Below are positions 44,407 through 53,246 of a stretch of 64,000 bases of DNA, piece by piece (position 1 is the stretch's first letter; every line of letters begins with the position of its first letter). The stretch comes from Alectryocaccobium sp964389285. GTDB taxonomy: Bacteria; Bacillota; Clostridia; Lachnospirales; Lachnospiraceae. The notes beneath the pieces are model-generated. The model was given only the letters and a program-made list of their open reading frames with translations, searched no databases and was not told the origin of the DNA. Position numbers and translations under genes: made by a program. The stretch is from contig CAYMCZ010000006.1 in NCBI GenBank assembly GCA_964389285.1, forward strand, positions 34,095-98,094. The letters run 5' to 3'.

Positions 44407-46854
44407 ATGGAACCTGCTGTTTTTGATAAGATTCAGGATGTTGACCTTAAAAAGAAAATGGAAGACTCCTATATAGATTACGCAATGAGCGTCATAGCCT
44501 CCCGCGCGCTGCCGGATGTGAGAGACGGTCTCAAACCGGTACAGAGACGTATTTTATTTGCGATGTCGGAGCTTAACAACACGCCTGACAAACCTCACAG
44601 AAAATGTGCGCGTATAGTCGGCGATACCATGGGTAAGTTTCATCCTCACGGGGACAGTTCCATCTACGGCGCGCTCGTAAATATGGCGCAGGACTGGTCC
44701 ACAAGGTATCCGCTTGTGGACGGCCACGGCAATTTCGGATCCATGGACGGAGACGGAGCGGCGGCCATGCGTTATACGGAAGCCAGGCTCAGTAAAATCT
44801 CCATGGAGATGATAAGCGACATAAACAAAGACACGGTTGATTTCGCCGATAACTTTGACGCAACTGAAAAAGAGCCGGTGATAATGCCATCCAAATATCC
44901 CAATCTGCTGGCAAACGGCACTACGGGCATAGCGGTGGGAATGGCGACTAACATACCTCCACATAATTTAAGGGAACTGATAGAAGCGGTTAATAAAATA
45001 ATTGACAATCGCATTCTGGAAGACAGAGATACGGACATTGACGAGATAATGGACATTATCAAAGGTCCTGATTTTCCCACAGGCGCCGAAATTTTGGGAA
45101 GGCGCGGCATAGAAGAAGCATATAGAACAGGCAGGGGAAAAATAAAGGTGCGCAGCATTGCCGATATAGAGGTACTGCCAAATGGAAAAAGCCAGATAAT
45201 AGTCAGCGAGCTTCCGTTTATGTCAAATAAATCCAGGCTCATAGAGCGCATAGCCGATCTCGTAAAACTAAAAAAACTGGACGGAATAACCGCCATCAGC
45301 GACCATTCCAACAGGGAGGGCATGCGTATCTGTATCGAGCTTCGAAAAGACGTAAACGCAAATGTAATGCTGAACAAGCTTTACAAAATGACACAGCTTC
45401 AGGACAGCTTTGGGGTGAATATGCTGGCGCTTGTGGACGGACAGCCGAAAGTACTTAATCTGCTTCAGATGCTGGAATATTATCTCGCTCATCAGGAAGA
45501 GGTATTTACACGCCGTACTCAGTATGATTTAAATAAAGCCGAAGAAAGAGCCCATATTTTAGAAGGGCTTTTAAAGGCGCTGGATCATATTGACGAGATT
45601 ATCCGCTTAATAAGAGCGTCTGAAAACACACAGGAAGCCAAAAATAAACTGATAGAAGCGTTTGGTTTTTCGGATGTACAGGCTCAGGCGATAGTGGATA
45701 TGAGACTTCGCGCCCTTACAAATCTTGAGCGGAACAGGCTTCAAAACGAATACAGTGAACTGGAAATAAAAATAAAAGAATACAAGGCCATTTTAGCGGA
45801 CAGAAAACTGCTGCTTGGCGTCATAAAAGAAGAAATATCCGTTATAGCCGACAAATTCGGAGACGAAAGAAGGACGAAAATAGGCATTGACACATCTGAT
45901 TTTACGGATGAAGACCTTATCCCGGACGACAATGTCATTATAGCGGTTACAAACGGCGGCTATATCAAAAGAATGACCCCTGATAATTTTAAAGAACAAA
46001 ACAGAGGCGGAAAAGGCATAAGGGGCATGCAGACGATAGAAGACGATTACATAAAAGATATGTTTATGACAACGTCACATCACTATCTGCTTTTCTTTAC
46101 AAACAAAGGAAGGATGTACAGGTTAAAAACCTATGAGGTGCCCGAAGCCGGAAGAACGGCCAGGGGAACTGCCGTTGTCAATATGATATCGCTTATGCCC
46201 GAAGAAAAAGTGACGGCCATCATTCCAATCGAAAAATTCGAAGAAGGCAAATATCTTTTTATGACTACCAGAAAAGGAGTCGTAAAAAAGACTGCCCTTA
46301 TGGATTTTGTAAACGTAAGAAAAACCGGCGTTACTGCTATCGTGCTTCGTGAAGACGACGATCTCATAGAAGTAAAATGCACTGACGGGGAAAGAGATAT
46401 AATCCTCGTTTCGTCATCCGGGCTTTGTGTGAGGTTCTGTGAGAAAGACGTAAGACGCATGGGCAGAATATCCTCGGGCGTAAAGGGAATCAGTTTAAGA
46501 GAAAATGATACGGTTGCGGGTGTTCAGACCGATGCCGACGGTACAAACCTGCTGCTCGTATCCGAAAACGGCATCGGGAAGATGACGCCGGTCGAGCTCT
46601 TTACGAGACACCGCCGGGGCGGAAAAGGCATGATATGTTATAAGACAAACGAAAAGTCCGGCAGGCTGGTAAGCGTGAAAGCGGTTGAAAAAGAAGACCA
46701 GGTAATGATAATTACCACAGAGGGTATTATCATCAGGATTTCCTGTGAAAACATCTCCGTATTGGGAAGAGCGGCCACCGGAGTCAAACTTATGAATGTG
46801 GATGAAAACGTATCTGTTGCCGGAGTTGCCAAAGTTCTTCCAGAAGAAGAATAA
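44407..46854 (+). CDS. gyrA: DNA gyrase subunit A
   Basis: An 815-residue DNA cleavage subunit. The active-site tyrosine is in AAMRYTEARLSK. The quinolone-resistance region reads HPHGDSSIYGALVNMAQDW, with serine at the E. coli-83 position and glycine at the 87 position. The C-terminal beta-pinwheel carries the GyrA box as QNRGGKGIRGM near 530. It introduces negative supercoils with GyrB. GAAAGGAAAATGATAA precedes the ATG. The short spacer after it contains a TCATCCCGAGC-type repeat. Confidence 0.96.
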   Translation: MEPAVFDKIQDVDLKKKMEDSYIDYAMSVIASRALPDVRDGLKPVQRRILFAMSELNNTPDKPHRKCARIVGDTMGKFHPHGDSSIYGALVNMAQDWSTRYPLVDGHGNFGSMDGDGAAAMRYTEARLSKISMEMISDINKDTVDFADNFDATEKEPVIMPSKYPNLLANGTTGIAVGMATNIPPHNLRELIEAVNKIIDNRILEDRDTDIDEIMDIIKGPDFPTGAEILGRRGIEEAYRTGRGKIKVRSIADIEVLPNGKSQIIVSELPFMSNKSRLIERIADLVKLKKLDGITAISDHSNREGMRICIELRKDVNANVMLNKLYKMTQLQDSFGVNMLALVDGQPKVLNLLQMLEYYLAHQEEVFTRRTQYDLNKAEERAHILEGLLKALDHIDEIIRLIRASENTQEAKNKLIEAFGFSDVQAQAIVDMRLRALTNLERNRLQNEYSELEIKIKEYKAILADRKLLLGVIKEEISVIADKFGDERRTKIGIDTSDFTDEDLIPDDNVIIAVTNGGYIKRMTPDNFKEQNRGGKGIRGMQTIEDDYIKDMFMTTSHHYLLFFTNKGRMYRLKTYEVPEAGRTARGTAVVNMISLMPEEKVTAIIPIEKFEEGKYLFMTTRKGVVKKTALMDFVNVRKTGVTAIVLREDDDLIEVKCTDGERDIILVSSSGLCVRFCEKDVRRMGRISSGVKGISLRENDTVAGVQTDADGTNLLLVSENGIGKMTPVELFTRHRRGGKGMICYKTNEKSGRLVSVKAVEKEDQVMIITTEGIIIRISCENISVLGRAATGVKLMNVDENVSVAGVAKVLPEEE

Positions 46855-46937
46855 AAGATGTCATCCCGAGCCTGCCGAGGGATCCTGACAAGGTACCCAA
46901 TTATAACTGCATCTGTCAATCAAAAAAGAGGTTATAT

Positions 46938-47783
46938 ATGATAAGAGAAGTGGACGTAAGCCTGATAACGGATACAATCAAAGAAATGTGCATAGAGGCA
47001 ACTCATATGCTCACGCCGGATATGACGCAGAAATACGTCGAAGCCGAAAAAAAAGAAACAAATCCGCTCGGCAAAAAGATACTCGGTCAGCTTATCGAAA
47101 ACCTGAAGATAGCAAAAGAGGATATGATTCCCATTTGCCAGGACACGGGTATGGCGGTTGTCTTTATGGATATCGGACAGGACGTGCACTTCACGGGAGG
47201 AAATCTCACAGAGGCTGTGGATGAAGGCGTAAGAAGAGGCTACACGGAAGGTTATCTCAGAAAATCCGTGGTCGGAGATCCTCTTATCAGGGTAAACACA
47301 AATGACAATACCCCGGCCATACTTCACACGAATATTGTGCCCGGCGACAGGATAAAGATTACGGTTGCGCCTAAAGGTTTCGGGAGCGAGAATACGAGCA
47401 GAATCTTCATGCTCAAGCCTTCGGACGGAATCGAGGGAGTAAAAAAGCATATTATTAAGGCGGTGCTGGACGCGGGGCCGAATGCCTGTCCCCCCGTCGT
47501 GGTAGGAGTAGGAGTCGGCGGAACTTTTGAAAAATGCGCCATTCTTGCCAAAAGAGCACTTACGCGCAAAGCGGGAGAACATTCGCCGCTTGAGCATATC
47601 AGCCGGCTTGAGAAGGAATGTCTCGAGGAGATAAACGCTTCAGGGATAGGGCCGGGAGGGCTCGGAGGAGACATTACCGCGTTTGCCGTAAACATAGAGA
47701 CTTATGCGACTCATATCGCGGGGCTTCCGATGGCCGTGAATATCTGCTGCCATGTGAACCGGCATGCGGAGAGACTAATCTGA
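46938..47783 (+). CDS. Fumarate hydratase class I, alpha subunit
   Basis: A 281-residue N-terminal subunit of the two-subunit, [4Fe-4S]-dependent fumarase or tartrate dehydratase family. Three candidate cluster cysteines are visible: PICQDTGMAVVF, GPNACPPVVVG and GTFEKCAILAK. The length fits the alpha subunit. It interconverts fumarate and malate. GAGGTTATAT precedes the ATG. The beta subunit follows after a spacer of 238 bases that is filled by a repeat element. Confidence 0.9.
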   Translation: MIREVDVSLITDTIKEMCIEATHMLTPDMTQKYVEAEKKETNPLGKKILGQLIENLKIAKEDMIPICQDTGMAVVFMDIGQDVHFTGGNLTEAVDEGVRRGYTEGYLRKSVVGDPLIRVNTNDNTPAILHTNIVPGDRIKITVAPKGFGSENTSRIFMLKPSDGIEGVKKHIIKAVLDAGPNACPPVVVGVGVGGTFEKCAILAKRALTRKAGEHSPLEHISRLEKECLEEINASGIGPGGLGGDITAFAVNIETYATHIAGLPMAVNICCHVNRHAERLI

Positions 47784-47809
47784 ATATATTATGGTTGCTG
47801 CCAGATATT

Positions 47810-47978
47810 GCCGGGCGGCATATGCCTTTTCATGAATATTCTTCCGGGAACCGTTCGCACTTAGTCCTCACGCAGCGGTACTAAAACTCACGCCGCGCTT
47901 AGGCTTGCGTTCGTTAAGTACCGGCGTTGCGGATGTTCCCTCCAGAATATTCATTCAGTGCGCATATGGCGCCCGGCC
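47810..47978. repeat. Palindromic intergenic repeat, copy 2
   Basis: A diverged copy of the element at 34865-35035, here between the two fumarase subunit genes. Its core runs from CATGAATATTCTTCC at 47831 to CCAGAATATTCAT at 47954, with shared internal blocks such as TTAGTCCTC and GTTGCGGATGTTCCC. The outer arms GCCGGGCGGCATATG and CATATGGCGCCCGGC are inverted but differ from copy 1. Its presence in an operon spacer suggests it is tolerated in transcripts, probably as a hairpin. Confidence 0.75.
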
Positions 47979-48021
47979 CGCAGGCGAGCCCTGATTCAGT
48001 GTAAAAGACAAGAGGAAAGTT

Positions 48022-48543
48022 ATGGATAAGCATCTCACGGTCCCCATGGACGATGAAACTTTAAAAAATTTACAGGCAGGCGAATACGTATATCTTACCG
48101 GAACAATATACAGCGCAAGGGATGCGGCTCATGCGCGCATTTATGAGGCGCTTAAAAGAGGTGAAGAACCTCCCGTGGATCTTAAAGGACATATAGTATA
48201 TTATCTCGGTCCGACACCGGCAAGAGAAGGCCGCGTCATCGGTTCGGCCGGACCTACCACATCCAACCGGATGGATAAATACACGCCTCGTCTTTTGAAC
48301 TATGGGGTTAAAGGAATGATAGGAAAAGGAAAGAGAAGCGACGCCGTTATCGAATCCATGATAAAAAACGGTGCGGTTTATTTCGCGGCCGTGGGCGGAG
48401 CCGGCGCGCTGCTGTCGAAATGCATCACTTCGGCGGAAGTGGTGGCTTATGACGATCTCGGAACAGAGGCGGTCAGAAAACTTACCGTGGAAAACTTTCC
48501 GGTCATCGTAACCATCGACAGCCGCGGCAATAAGCTTTATTGA
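48022..48543 (+). CDS. Fumarate hydratase class I, beta subunit
   Basis: A 173-residue C-terminal subunit (TtdB-like). Typical segments are GTIYSARDAAHARIYEALKR, IVYYLGPTPAREGRVIGSAG and PTTSNRMDKYTPRLL. GKGKRSDAVIESM and GGAGALLSKCI follow. It completes the fumarase active site with the alpha subunit upstream. AGAGGAAAGTT precedes the ATG. It is convergent with thiN, four bases apart. Confidence 0.9.
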   Translation: MDKHLTVPMDDETLKNLQAGEYVYLTGTIYSARDAAHARIYEALKRGEEPPVDLKGHIVYYLGPTPAREGRVIGSAGPTTSNRMDKYTPRLLNYGVKGMIGKGKRSDAVIESMIKNGAVYFAAVGGAGALLSKCITSAEVVAYDDLGTEAVRKLTVENFPVIVTIDSRGNKLY

Positions 48544-48546
48544 TAA

Positions 48547-49179
48547 TCAGAATATTTTTATAAGCAGGAGTCGGCCTCTTTTCAGGCTGACTTTTGCAGT
48601 CATACCGCTTATTACTTCGTTGCTGATACCGTATGCGTATCCGGCGGTAAATTCCGCGTCTTTGAGAGGATATTTGGCGTTTTCTATGCATACGCCGCTC
48701 GCCGCCCGATCCGCCGCAAGCAGGGAAAAATAAGCATACGAGTCAGGGATATAAGCGATATTGCGTTTTTCGGAAACTATTTCCGTTTCAGAATAATCAT
48801 CAATTATTATCGCTTTTTTGCCGAGGTCATCCAGCATCAGGAGTATGGATATGTTTCCGAGGGAATGATCAATGCGGCCTCCCAATACCCCGGCCAGAAG
48901 AAACTCGTCAAAACCCATTTTCAGCGCCTGTTTTACGGCAAACAGGCTGTCGGTATCGTCTTTTTCACGGGGGAGAACGATGGTTTCGACATTTTCAAAA
49001 GATGGTATTTGCGGATAAGAATCAAAATCGCCGACGATAAGAGAGGGTTTTACGGCAAGTTTTTCCATATGGAAAAGACCGCCGTCGCAGAAAACAAAGA
49101 AGTCGTCTTCTCTCAGCCGGCTTTTAATACGGTCATAATTATTGATTTGCGCACCCGCGATGACAACGCAGCGTTTCAT
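48547..49179 (-). CDS. thiN: Thiamine pyrophosphokinase
   Basis: A 210-residue enzyme that makes thiamine diphosphate from thiamine and ATP. The catalytic segments LIVGDFDSYPQI and KDDTDSLFAVKQAL are present, as are GVLGGRIDHSLGNI and the C-terminal ISNEVISGMTAKVSLKRG strand. Three ATG codons stand in a row (49185, 49182, 49179); the third has the best spacing (seven bases) from GGAGG. It is the only accepted leftward gene between dnaA and 53.2 kb. The upstream divergent region to murB has no TPP riboswitch that I can see. Confidence 0.9.
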   Translation of the reverse strand: MKRCVVIAGAQINNYDRIKSRLREDDFFVFCDGGLFHMEKLAVKPSLIVGDFDSYPQIPSFENVETIVLPREKDDTDSLFAVKQALKMGFDEFLLAGVLGGRIDHSLGNISILLMLDDLGKKAIIIDDYSETEIVSEKRNIAYIPDSYAYFSLLAADRAASGVCIENAKYPLKDAEFTAGYAYGISNEVISGMTAKVSLKRGRLLLIKIF

Positions 49180-49272
49180 CATCATTCCTCCGTTTTGCTT
49201 AAGAGATTTTCGGAAAAATTGTTGTTAATAACTTGAATTTTTCTGTTTTGAATAGTAACCTGTGGTAAGCAC

Positions 49273-49298
49273 GGCGGACATGCCGCCTTTAAATTTTT
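49273..49298 (+). terminator. Short terminator-like hairpin upstream of murB
   Basis: GGCGG-ACATG-CCGCC is followed by TTTAAATTTTT, then the murB ribosome binding site. The hairpin sits in the 133-bp spacer divergent from thiN, so it cannot end a rightward gene. It may act as an attenuator in the murB leader or be incidental. Confidence 0.45.
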
Positions 49299-49311
49299 AC
49301 CGGAGTTAAAT

Positions 49312-50226
49312 ATGAATACCCGTTTTTATAATAATATATGTCAAACAGTCGGAAAAGAAAACATAAAATGTTTTGAACCCATGAAAAATCATACAAGCTT
49401 TAAGATCGGCGGGCCGGCTGACTATTTTATAACGCCGCGCTCCGTCACGGAACTTGAAGCCGTGACAAAGCATGCGAAAGCCGAAGGTATAGAAACCTTT
49501 GTTCTGGGAAACGGGACGAATCTGCTTGTATCGGATCAGGGTTTCAGGGGAGCCGTAATCCAGATTTACGGTAATTTTCAGGATTACCGCATTGACGAAG
49601 AAGGCATAATAAAGGCCGAGGCCGGTCTTTTGCTTTCAAGACTTGCAAGGATAGCCGCAAACGAAGGGTTTACCGGACTTGAATTTGCTTCCGGCATACC
49701 GGGTACATTAGGTGGAGCGGCGGTGATGAACGCGGGAGCCTATGGCGGAGAATTAAAGGATGTTCTGATAAGCGCCGAGGTATATAAGAGCGGCGAAGGG
49801 ATATGCAGCATTGCCGCAGAGGATTTAAAACTGGGCTACAGGACGAGCATTTTAAAACACAATGACTGGATCGTGACGGGCCTTTTGCTTCGTCTGAAAA
49901 AGGGCGATAAAAGCGCCATCGAAGAAAAAATGGAAGAGCTTCGGCTCAGCAGAAATGAAAAACAGCCGCTGGATCTGCCGAGCGCCGGAAGCACCTTTAA
50001 GAGACCGGAAGGACATTTCGCCGGCAAGCTCATAATGGACGCAAACCTGCGCGGGTACAGCATAGGCGGCGCAAAAGTTTCGGAAAAGCACTGCGGCTTT
50101 GTGGTAAATACGGGAGACGCGACGGCATCGGACGTAAAGAGGCTCATAGACGAGATAAAGAGGATAGTATATGAGGACAGCGGGGTTACGCTTGTACCGG
50201 AGATCAGATTTTTAGGAGATTTTTGA
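49312..50226 (+). CDS. murB: UDP-N-acetylenolpyruvoylglucosamine reductase
   Basis: A 304-residue FAD enzyme of peptidoglycan precursor synthesis. It has the FAD-binding segment VLGNGTNLLVSDQGFRGAVI and GIPGTLGGAAVMNAGAYGGE. The catalytic serine region is LPSAGSTFKRPEGHFAGKLI, and a C-terminal glutamate lies in TLVPEIRFLG. The sequence resembles type II MurB of Firmicutes. CGGAGTTAAAT precedes the ATG. Its stop overlaps the region before rapZ. Confidence 0.95.
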   Translation: MNTRFYNNICQTVGKENIKCFEPMKNHTSFKIGGPADYFITPRSVTELEAVTKHAKAEGIETFVLGNGTNLLVSDQGFRGAVIQIYGNFQDYRIDEEGIIKAEAGLLLSRLARIAANEGFTGLEFASGIPGTLGGAAVMNAGAYGGELKDVLISAEVYKSGEGICSIAAEDLKLGYRTSILKHNDWIVTGLLLRLKKGDKSAIEEKMEELRLSRNEKQPLDLPSAGSTFKRPEGHFAGKLIMDANLRGYSIGGAKVSEKHCGFVVNTGDATASDVKRLIDEIKRIVYEDSGVTLVPEIRFLGDF

Positions 50227-50228
50227 AA

Positions 50229-51122
50229 ATGAGCAGACGCTTTGTCATAGTGACCGGCATGTCGGGCGCCGGGAAAACAACGGTTCTGAAATTTTTGGAA
50301 GACGCGGATTATTTTTGCGTGGACAATCTGCCCATAGATCTTATCGGCACGTTTATACAGCTTATTAAAACGAGCAGCAACGACAGAATGAGCCATGTTG
50401 CGCTGGGACTTGATATCAGAAGCGGAGAAAACATAGATATCCTTGCGGATACACTCAATGAAATGAATGACGAGGATATCAGGTTTGAGATTCTTTTTCT
50501 GGATGCCGGGGACGATATACTTATCAAAAGATATAAAGAAACGAGGAGGTTTCATCCCCTCTCCGGCAAGGGCGGCAGTATTGAAGAAGGTATTATAAGA
50601 GAAAGAAAAAGGCTGGAAGATCTCAAAAAAAAGGCGGACTTTATAATAGATACGAGCCATGTTCTGACCCGGGAGCTCAGAAAAAGCATTTCAGATATTT
50701 TCGTGCAGGACAAGGGCTTCAATAATCTTATGATAACCATAATGTCATTTGGATTTAAAGCCGGAATACCTGCGGAGGCGGATCTGGTGTTTGACGTCAG
50801 ATTTCTGCCCAATCCATATTATATAGATGAGCTGAAAAAGCTTTCCGGAAACGATCCGAGAGTTTCCGATTATGTCATGAGCTTTGAGGAGAGCAGGATT
50901 TTCGCGGATAAGTTAGAGGATCTGATAAGCTTTCTTTTGCCGAGCTATATCAAAGAAGGAAAAACCCAGCTTATAATAGCGATCGGATGTACCGGAGGCC
51001 GGCACAGATCGGTCACTTTGGCAAATGAGCTGTACAGAAGGCTTGGGGAACACGCCGACTGCCTTGTAAGGATCGAGCACAGAGATCTGGTAAATGATAT
51101 AAAAGTGAAAGGTTATGAATAA
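50229..51122 (+). CDS. rapZ: RapZ/YvcJ-family nucleotide-binding protein
   Basis: A 297-residue protein with an N-terminal P-loop (VTGMSGAGKTTVLKFLED, residues 7-24) and the C-terminal RapZ domain signature GCTGGRHRSVTLANELYRRL. In enteric bacteria RapZ acts as an adaptor for GlmZ RNA decay; in Firmicutes the homologue YvcJ binds and hydrolyses GTP. AGGAG lies ten bases before the ATG at 50229; the in-frame TTG at 50223 is less likely. It is in the conserved murB-rapZ-whiA-HPr order, without the yvcK gene often found between. Confidence 0.93.
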   Translation: MSRRFVIVTGMSGAGKTTVLKFLEDADYFCVDNLPIDLIGTFIQLIKTSSNDRMSHVALGLDIRSGENIDILADTLNEMNDEDIRFEILFLDAGDDILIKRYKETRRFHPLSGKGGSIEEGIIRERKRLEDLKKKADFIIDTSHVLTRELRKSISDIFVQDKGFNNLMITIMSFGFKAGIPAEADLVFDVRFLPNPYYIDELKKLSGNDPRVSDYVMSFEESRIFADKLEDLISFLLPSYIKEGKTQLIIAIGCTGGRHRSVTLANELYRRLGEHADCLVRIEHRDLVNDIKVKGYE

Positions 51123-52058
51123 ATGTCATATTCTTCTGAGTTAAAGGAGGAACTGGCGCAGGTTACGGGTTCGGCCAGACATTGTCGTATTGCGCAGCTT
51201 GCGGCATTTATCTGTCTGAGCGCGGTCTTTACAAAAGAAGGCCTTGAGATTCTGAGTGAAAGCCCCGTGGTGACACGGTGCTGCGTCAGGCTTTTTAAAA
51301 TCATTTTCGGATATGAGCCGCCGGTAAAGCAAAGGCCTTATAAGCGGCGAAAAACGGTATATACCGTATGGATTCCGTTTTCGGAAGAGACCGAAATGAT
51401 ATTCAGCGCATTAAAGATGAGTCTTCCCGACAAAGAAAATCCTCCGGGAGCGCTCCCGGATATTTTAAAGCTGACGGTAAAAAAATGCTGCAGGGCATCA
51501 TTTATAAGGGGTGCTTTTATAGCGGCGGGCTCCATCAGCAATCCGGATCGTTTTTATCATTTTGAGATACCCTGCAGGGATGCGCTGACGGCAGCCGCCG
51601 TAAAGGACATGCTCTGCGGGCTGTCTTTTGACGCCAGGCTGGTAAAAAGACAGAAATATCATGTCGTATATATCAAGGAAAGTGAACAGATATCGGCGCT
51701 GCTCGGCATAATGGGCGCCAGAAAAGGACTTCTGGAATTTGAAAACACGCGCATTTTGAGGGAAGTAAGAGGCAATATAAACAGGCGGGTCAATTGCGAA
51801 ACCGCGAACATCAACAAGACAGCGAAAGCCTCGGCCAAAAGCATAGATGATATTAATTATATAAAAGAACATATGGGTCTGCAGGCGCTGCCGATTGGAC
51901 TTGACGAAATGGCTTATGTTAGGTTACAATATCCCGAAGCCACATTGGGCGAACTGGGTTTAAAGCTGGAACCTCCGGTAGGAAAGTCCGGAGTGAATCA
52001 TCGCCTCAGAAAACTCAGCAGAATAGCAGAGGCTTTGAGAGAGCAGGAGGACAAATAA
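51123..52058 (+). CDS. whiA: WhiA transcription/division regulator
   Basis: A 311-residue protein with an N-terminal LAGLIDADG-like fold that has lost nuclease residues (FIRGAFIAAGSISNPDRFYH) and a C-terminal helix-turn-helix (MAYVRLQYPEATLGELGLKL and GKSGVNHRLRKLSRIAEAL). Homologues affect sporulation genes in actinobacteria and chromosome segregation and division in Bacillus. It begins right after the rapZ stop. Confidence 0.95.
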   Translation: MSYSSELKEELAQVTGSARHCRIAQLAAFICLSAVFTKEGLEILSESPVVTRCCVRLFKIIFGYEPPVKQRPYKRRKTVYTVWIPFSEETEMIFSALKMSLPDKENPPGALPDILKLTVKKCCRASFIRGAFIAAGSISNPDRFYHFEIPCRDALTAAAVKDMLCGLSFDARLVKRQKYHVVYIKESEQISALLGIMGARKGLLEFENTRILREVRGNINRRVNCETANINKTAKASAKSIDDINYIKEHMGLQALPIGLDEMAYVRLQYPEATLGELGLKLEPPVGKSGVNHRLRKLSRIAEALREQEDK

Positions 52059-52059
52059 A

Positions 52060-52314
52060 ATGATCAGAAAACCGGTAACCATTCGGATTTCAAACGGGCT
52101 GGAAGTAAGGCCGATAGCAATGCTTGTGCAGGTTGCAAGCCAGTTTGACAGCGAGATCTATATCGAAAGCGGATCAAAGAGAGTTAATGCGAAAAGCATC
52201 ATGGGGATGATGACGCTCGGGCTTGACACGGGAGAAGAGGTCATCGTCTGTACCAACGGCATTGATGAAGAGCTGGCGATGCAAAAGGTTGAAGATTATC
52301 TGTTAAATAAATAA
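52060..52314 (+). CDS. HPr-like protein of the Crh type
   Basis: An 84-residue HPr-fold protein. The site of the phosphotransfer histidine reads GLEVRPI, so residue 15 is glutamate. The regulatory Ser46 is exactly in place in NAKSIMGMM. HPr without His15 but with Ser46 is the pattern of Bacillus Crh, which cannot pass phosphate to sugars but can be phosphorylated by HPr kinase and act with CcpA in catabolite repression. Its position after whiA is also that of crh. A true HPr gene must be elsewhere. Confidence 0.85.
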   Translation: MIRKPVTIRISNGLEVRPIAMLVQVASQFDSEIYIESGSKRVNAKSIMGMMTLGLDTGEEVIVCTNGIDEELAMQKVEDYLLNK

Positions 52315-52412
52315 AAAAAGGGGGCCCTAAGGCTAACGCCCGATAAAGAAGTATTTTAAAAATCGTTTATTTCACACATTTATCGGACTAAGCAAAGGCA
52401 AACTCAAAGATA

Positions 52413-52456
52413 AATACCGAGAAAAACTGTAACCGGTTTTTCTCGGTATTTTTTAT
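52413..52456 (+). terminator. Strong terminator after the murB-crh operon
   Basis: AATACCGAGAAAAAC and GTTTTTCTCGGTATT pair as a 15-bp stem around a short loop, followed by TTTTTATAAT. It ends the murB-rapZ-whiA-crh transcript and marks the border to the mobile region. The 100 bases between it and the crh stop show nothing recognisable. Confidence 0.9.
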
Positions 52457-52521
52457 AATCGGCACATTGGTTATTATTCTCATTTTCTTTTACAATGTAA
52501 ATGAAAGGAGGCACACAAGAT

Positions 52522-52827
52522 ATGTCTGGATTTATAGAACATTTTATTACGGCAATATCGAGCCGCAAGCAAGAGGCATTAGCGCAAATAAAACAATGGC
52601 AAAAGAACTTGAAGTATTAAACGATGCAGAGGAGTATTTAACATCTAAGCTTTCCGGCGAAGAAAAGAAAAAAGTTTCTTGATTTTGTTAATGCAACAAG
52701 TGTTGTAAATGGTGAGACTGCACTAGATAGTTTTATTGTAGGCTTTCGGTTAGGCGCTGCATTTACACTTGATACTGTTGTCAGTAATGATACTCCGTTT
52801 ACTAATTTATTAAAGGAGGATATTTGA
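52522..52827 (+). pseudogene. Frameshifted DUF6809 family gene
   Basis: The reading can be followed only by changing frame twice. It starts MSGFIEHF at 52522, continues as YYGNIEPQARGISANKTMAK and ELEVLNDAEEYLTSKLSGEE in a second frame, and ends FLDFVNATSVVNGETALDSF, then IVGFRLGAAF in a third, to a stop at 52827. The second shift is at a run of six A (AAAAAAG at about 52670); one A fewer would restore KKKFLDF. The pattern matches small DUF6809 proteins of clostridial mobile elements. AAAGGAGG precedes the ATG. Confidence 0.65.
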
Positions 52828-52830
52828 ATT

Positions 52831-53205
52831 ATGGGAAAATCATTATTTGAACAAATGGGCGGTACTTATACGCAAGTTGGAGATTACCTGATACCAAATC
52901 TCCGTTTACCAGAACAACAAGGTCAGCTGATCGGAGTATGGGGACAGCGACACGCAAGATATTTAAAACAGTACCATAAAATTATTTATATGAACCTGTT
53001 GACAAGCGGGAAACTAAACGACTATCTTGTCGATATTGAAAACCAAGCTGAAAATTTGTTTCTTCAACTCGTAAAGCAACTGGCAGAAAGCGAAAACATA
53101 ACAGAAGAACTTAAAGCAAAAGATCAGATGGAATGGGTTGCGCAAATGAACAATGTTTACAACAGAGCAAGAGAAATTGTAAATTCTAAATTGATTTTTA
53201 TATAG
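52831..53205 (+). CDS. tnpV: TnpV family transposon protein
   Basis: A 124-residue protein opening GKSLFEQMGGTYTQVGDYLI, with LIGVWGQRHARYLKQYHK and LLTSGKLNDYLVDIENQAEN, characteristic of TnpV proteins carried by Tn4451-like and other clostridial mobilizable elements. Its role in transposition is not clear. It starts four bases after the DUF6809 remnant, with AAAGGAGGA upstream. It ends before a bidirectional terminator. Confidence 0.8.
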   Translation: MGKSLFEQMGGTYTQVGDYLIPNLRLPEQQGQLIGVWGQRHARYLKQYHKIIYMNLLTSGKLNDYLVDIENQAENLFLQLVKQLAESENITEELKAKDQMEWVAQMNNVYNRAREIVNSKLIFI

Positions 53206-53207
53206 TT

Positions 53208-53246
53208 AAATCCGCTACCAGATTTTAACTGGTAGCGGATTTTGTG
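53208..53246. terminator. Bidirectional terminator between tnpV and hsdR
   Basis: AAATCCGCTACCAG and CTGGTAGCGGATTT pair as a perfect 14-bp stem with a seven-base loop. The A/T ends provide T tracts on both strands, so it can end tnpV from the left and hsdR from the right. Confidence 0.9.

Noticed and set aside
46858..46900. TCATCCCGAGCCTGCCGAGG element after gyrA as a terminator
   Set aside because: Pairing is imperfect and no T-run follows; it looks like a widespread short intergenic repeat.
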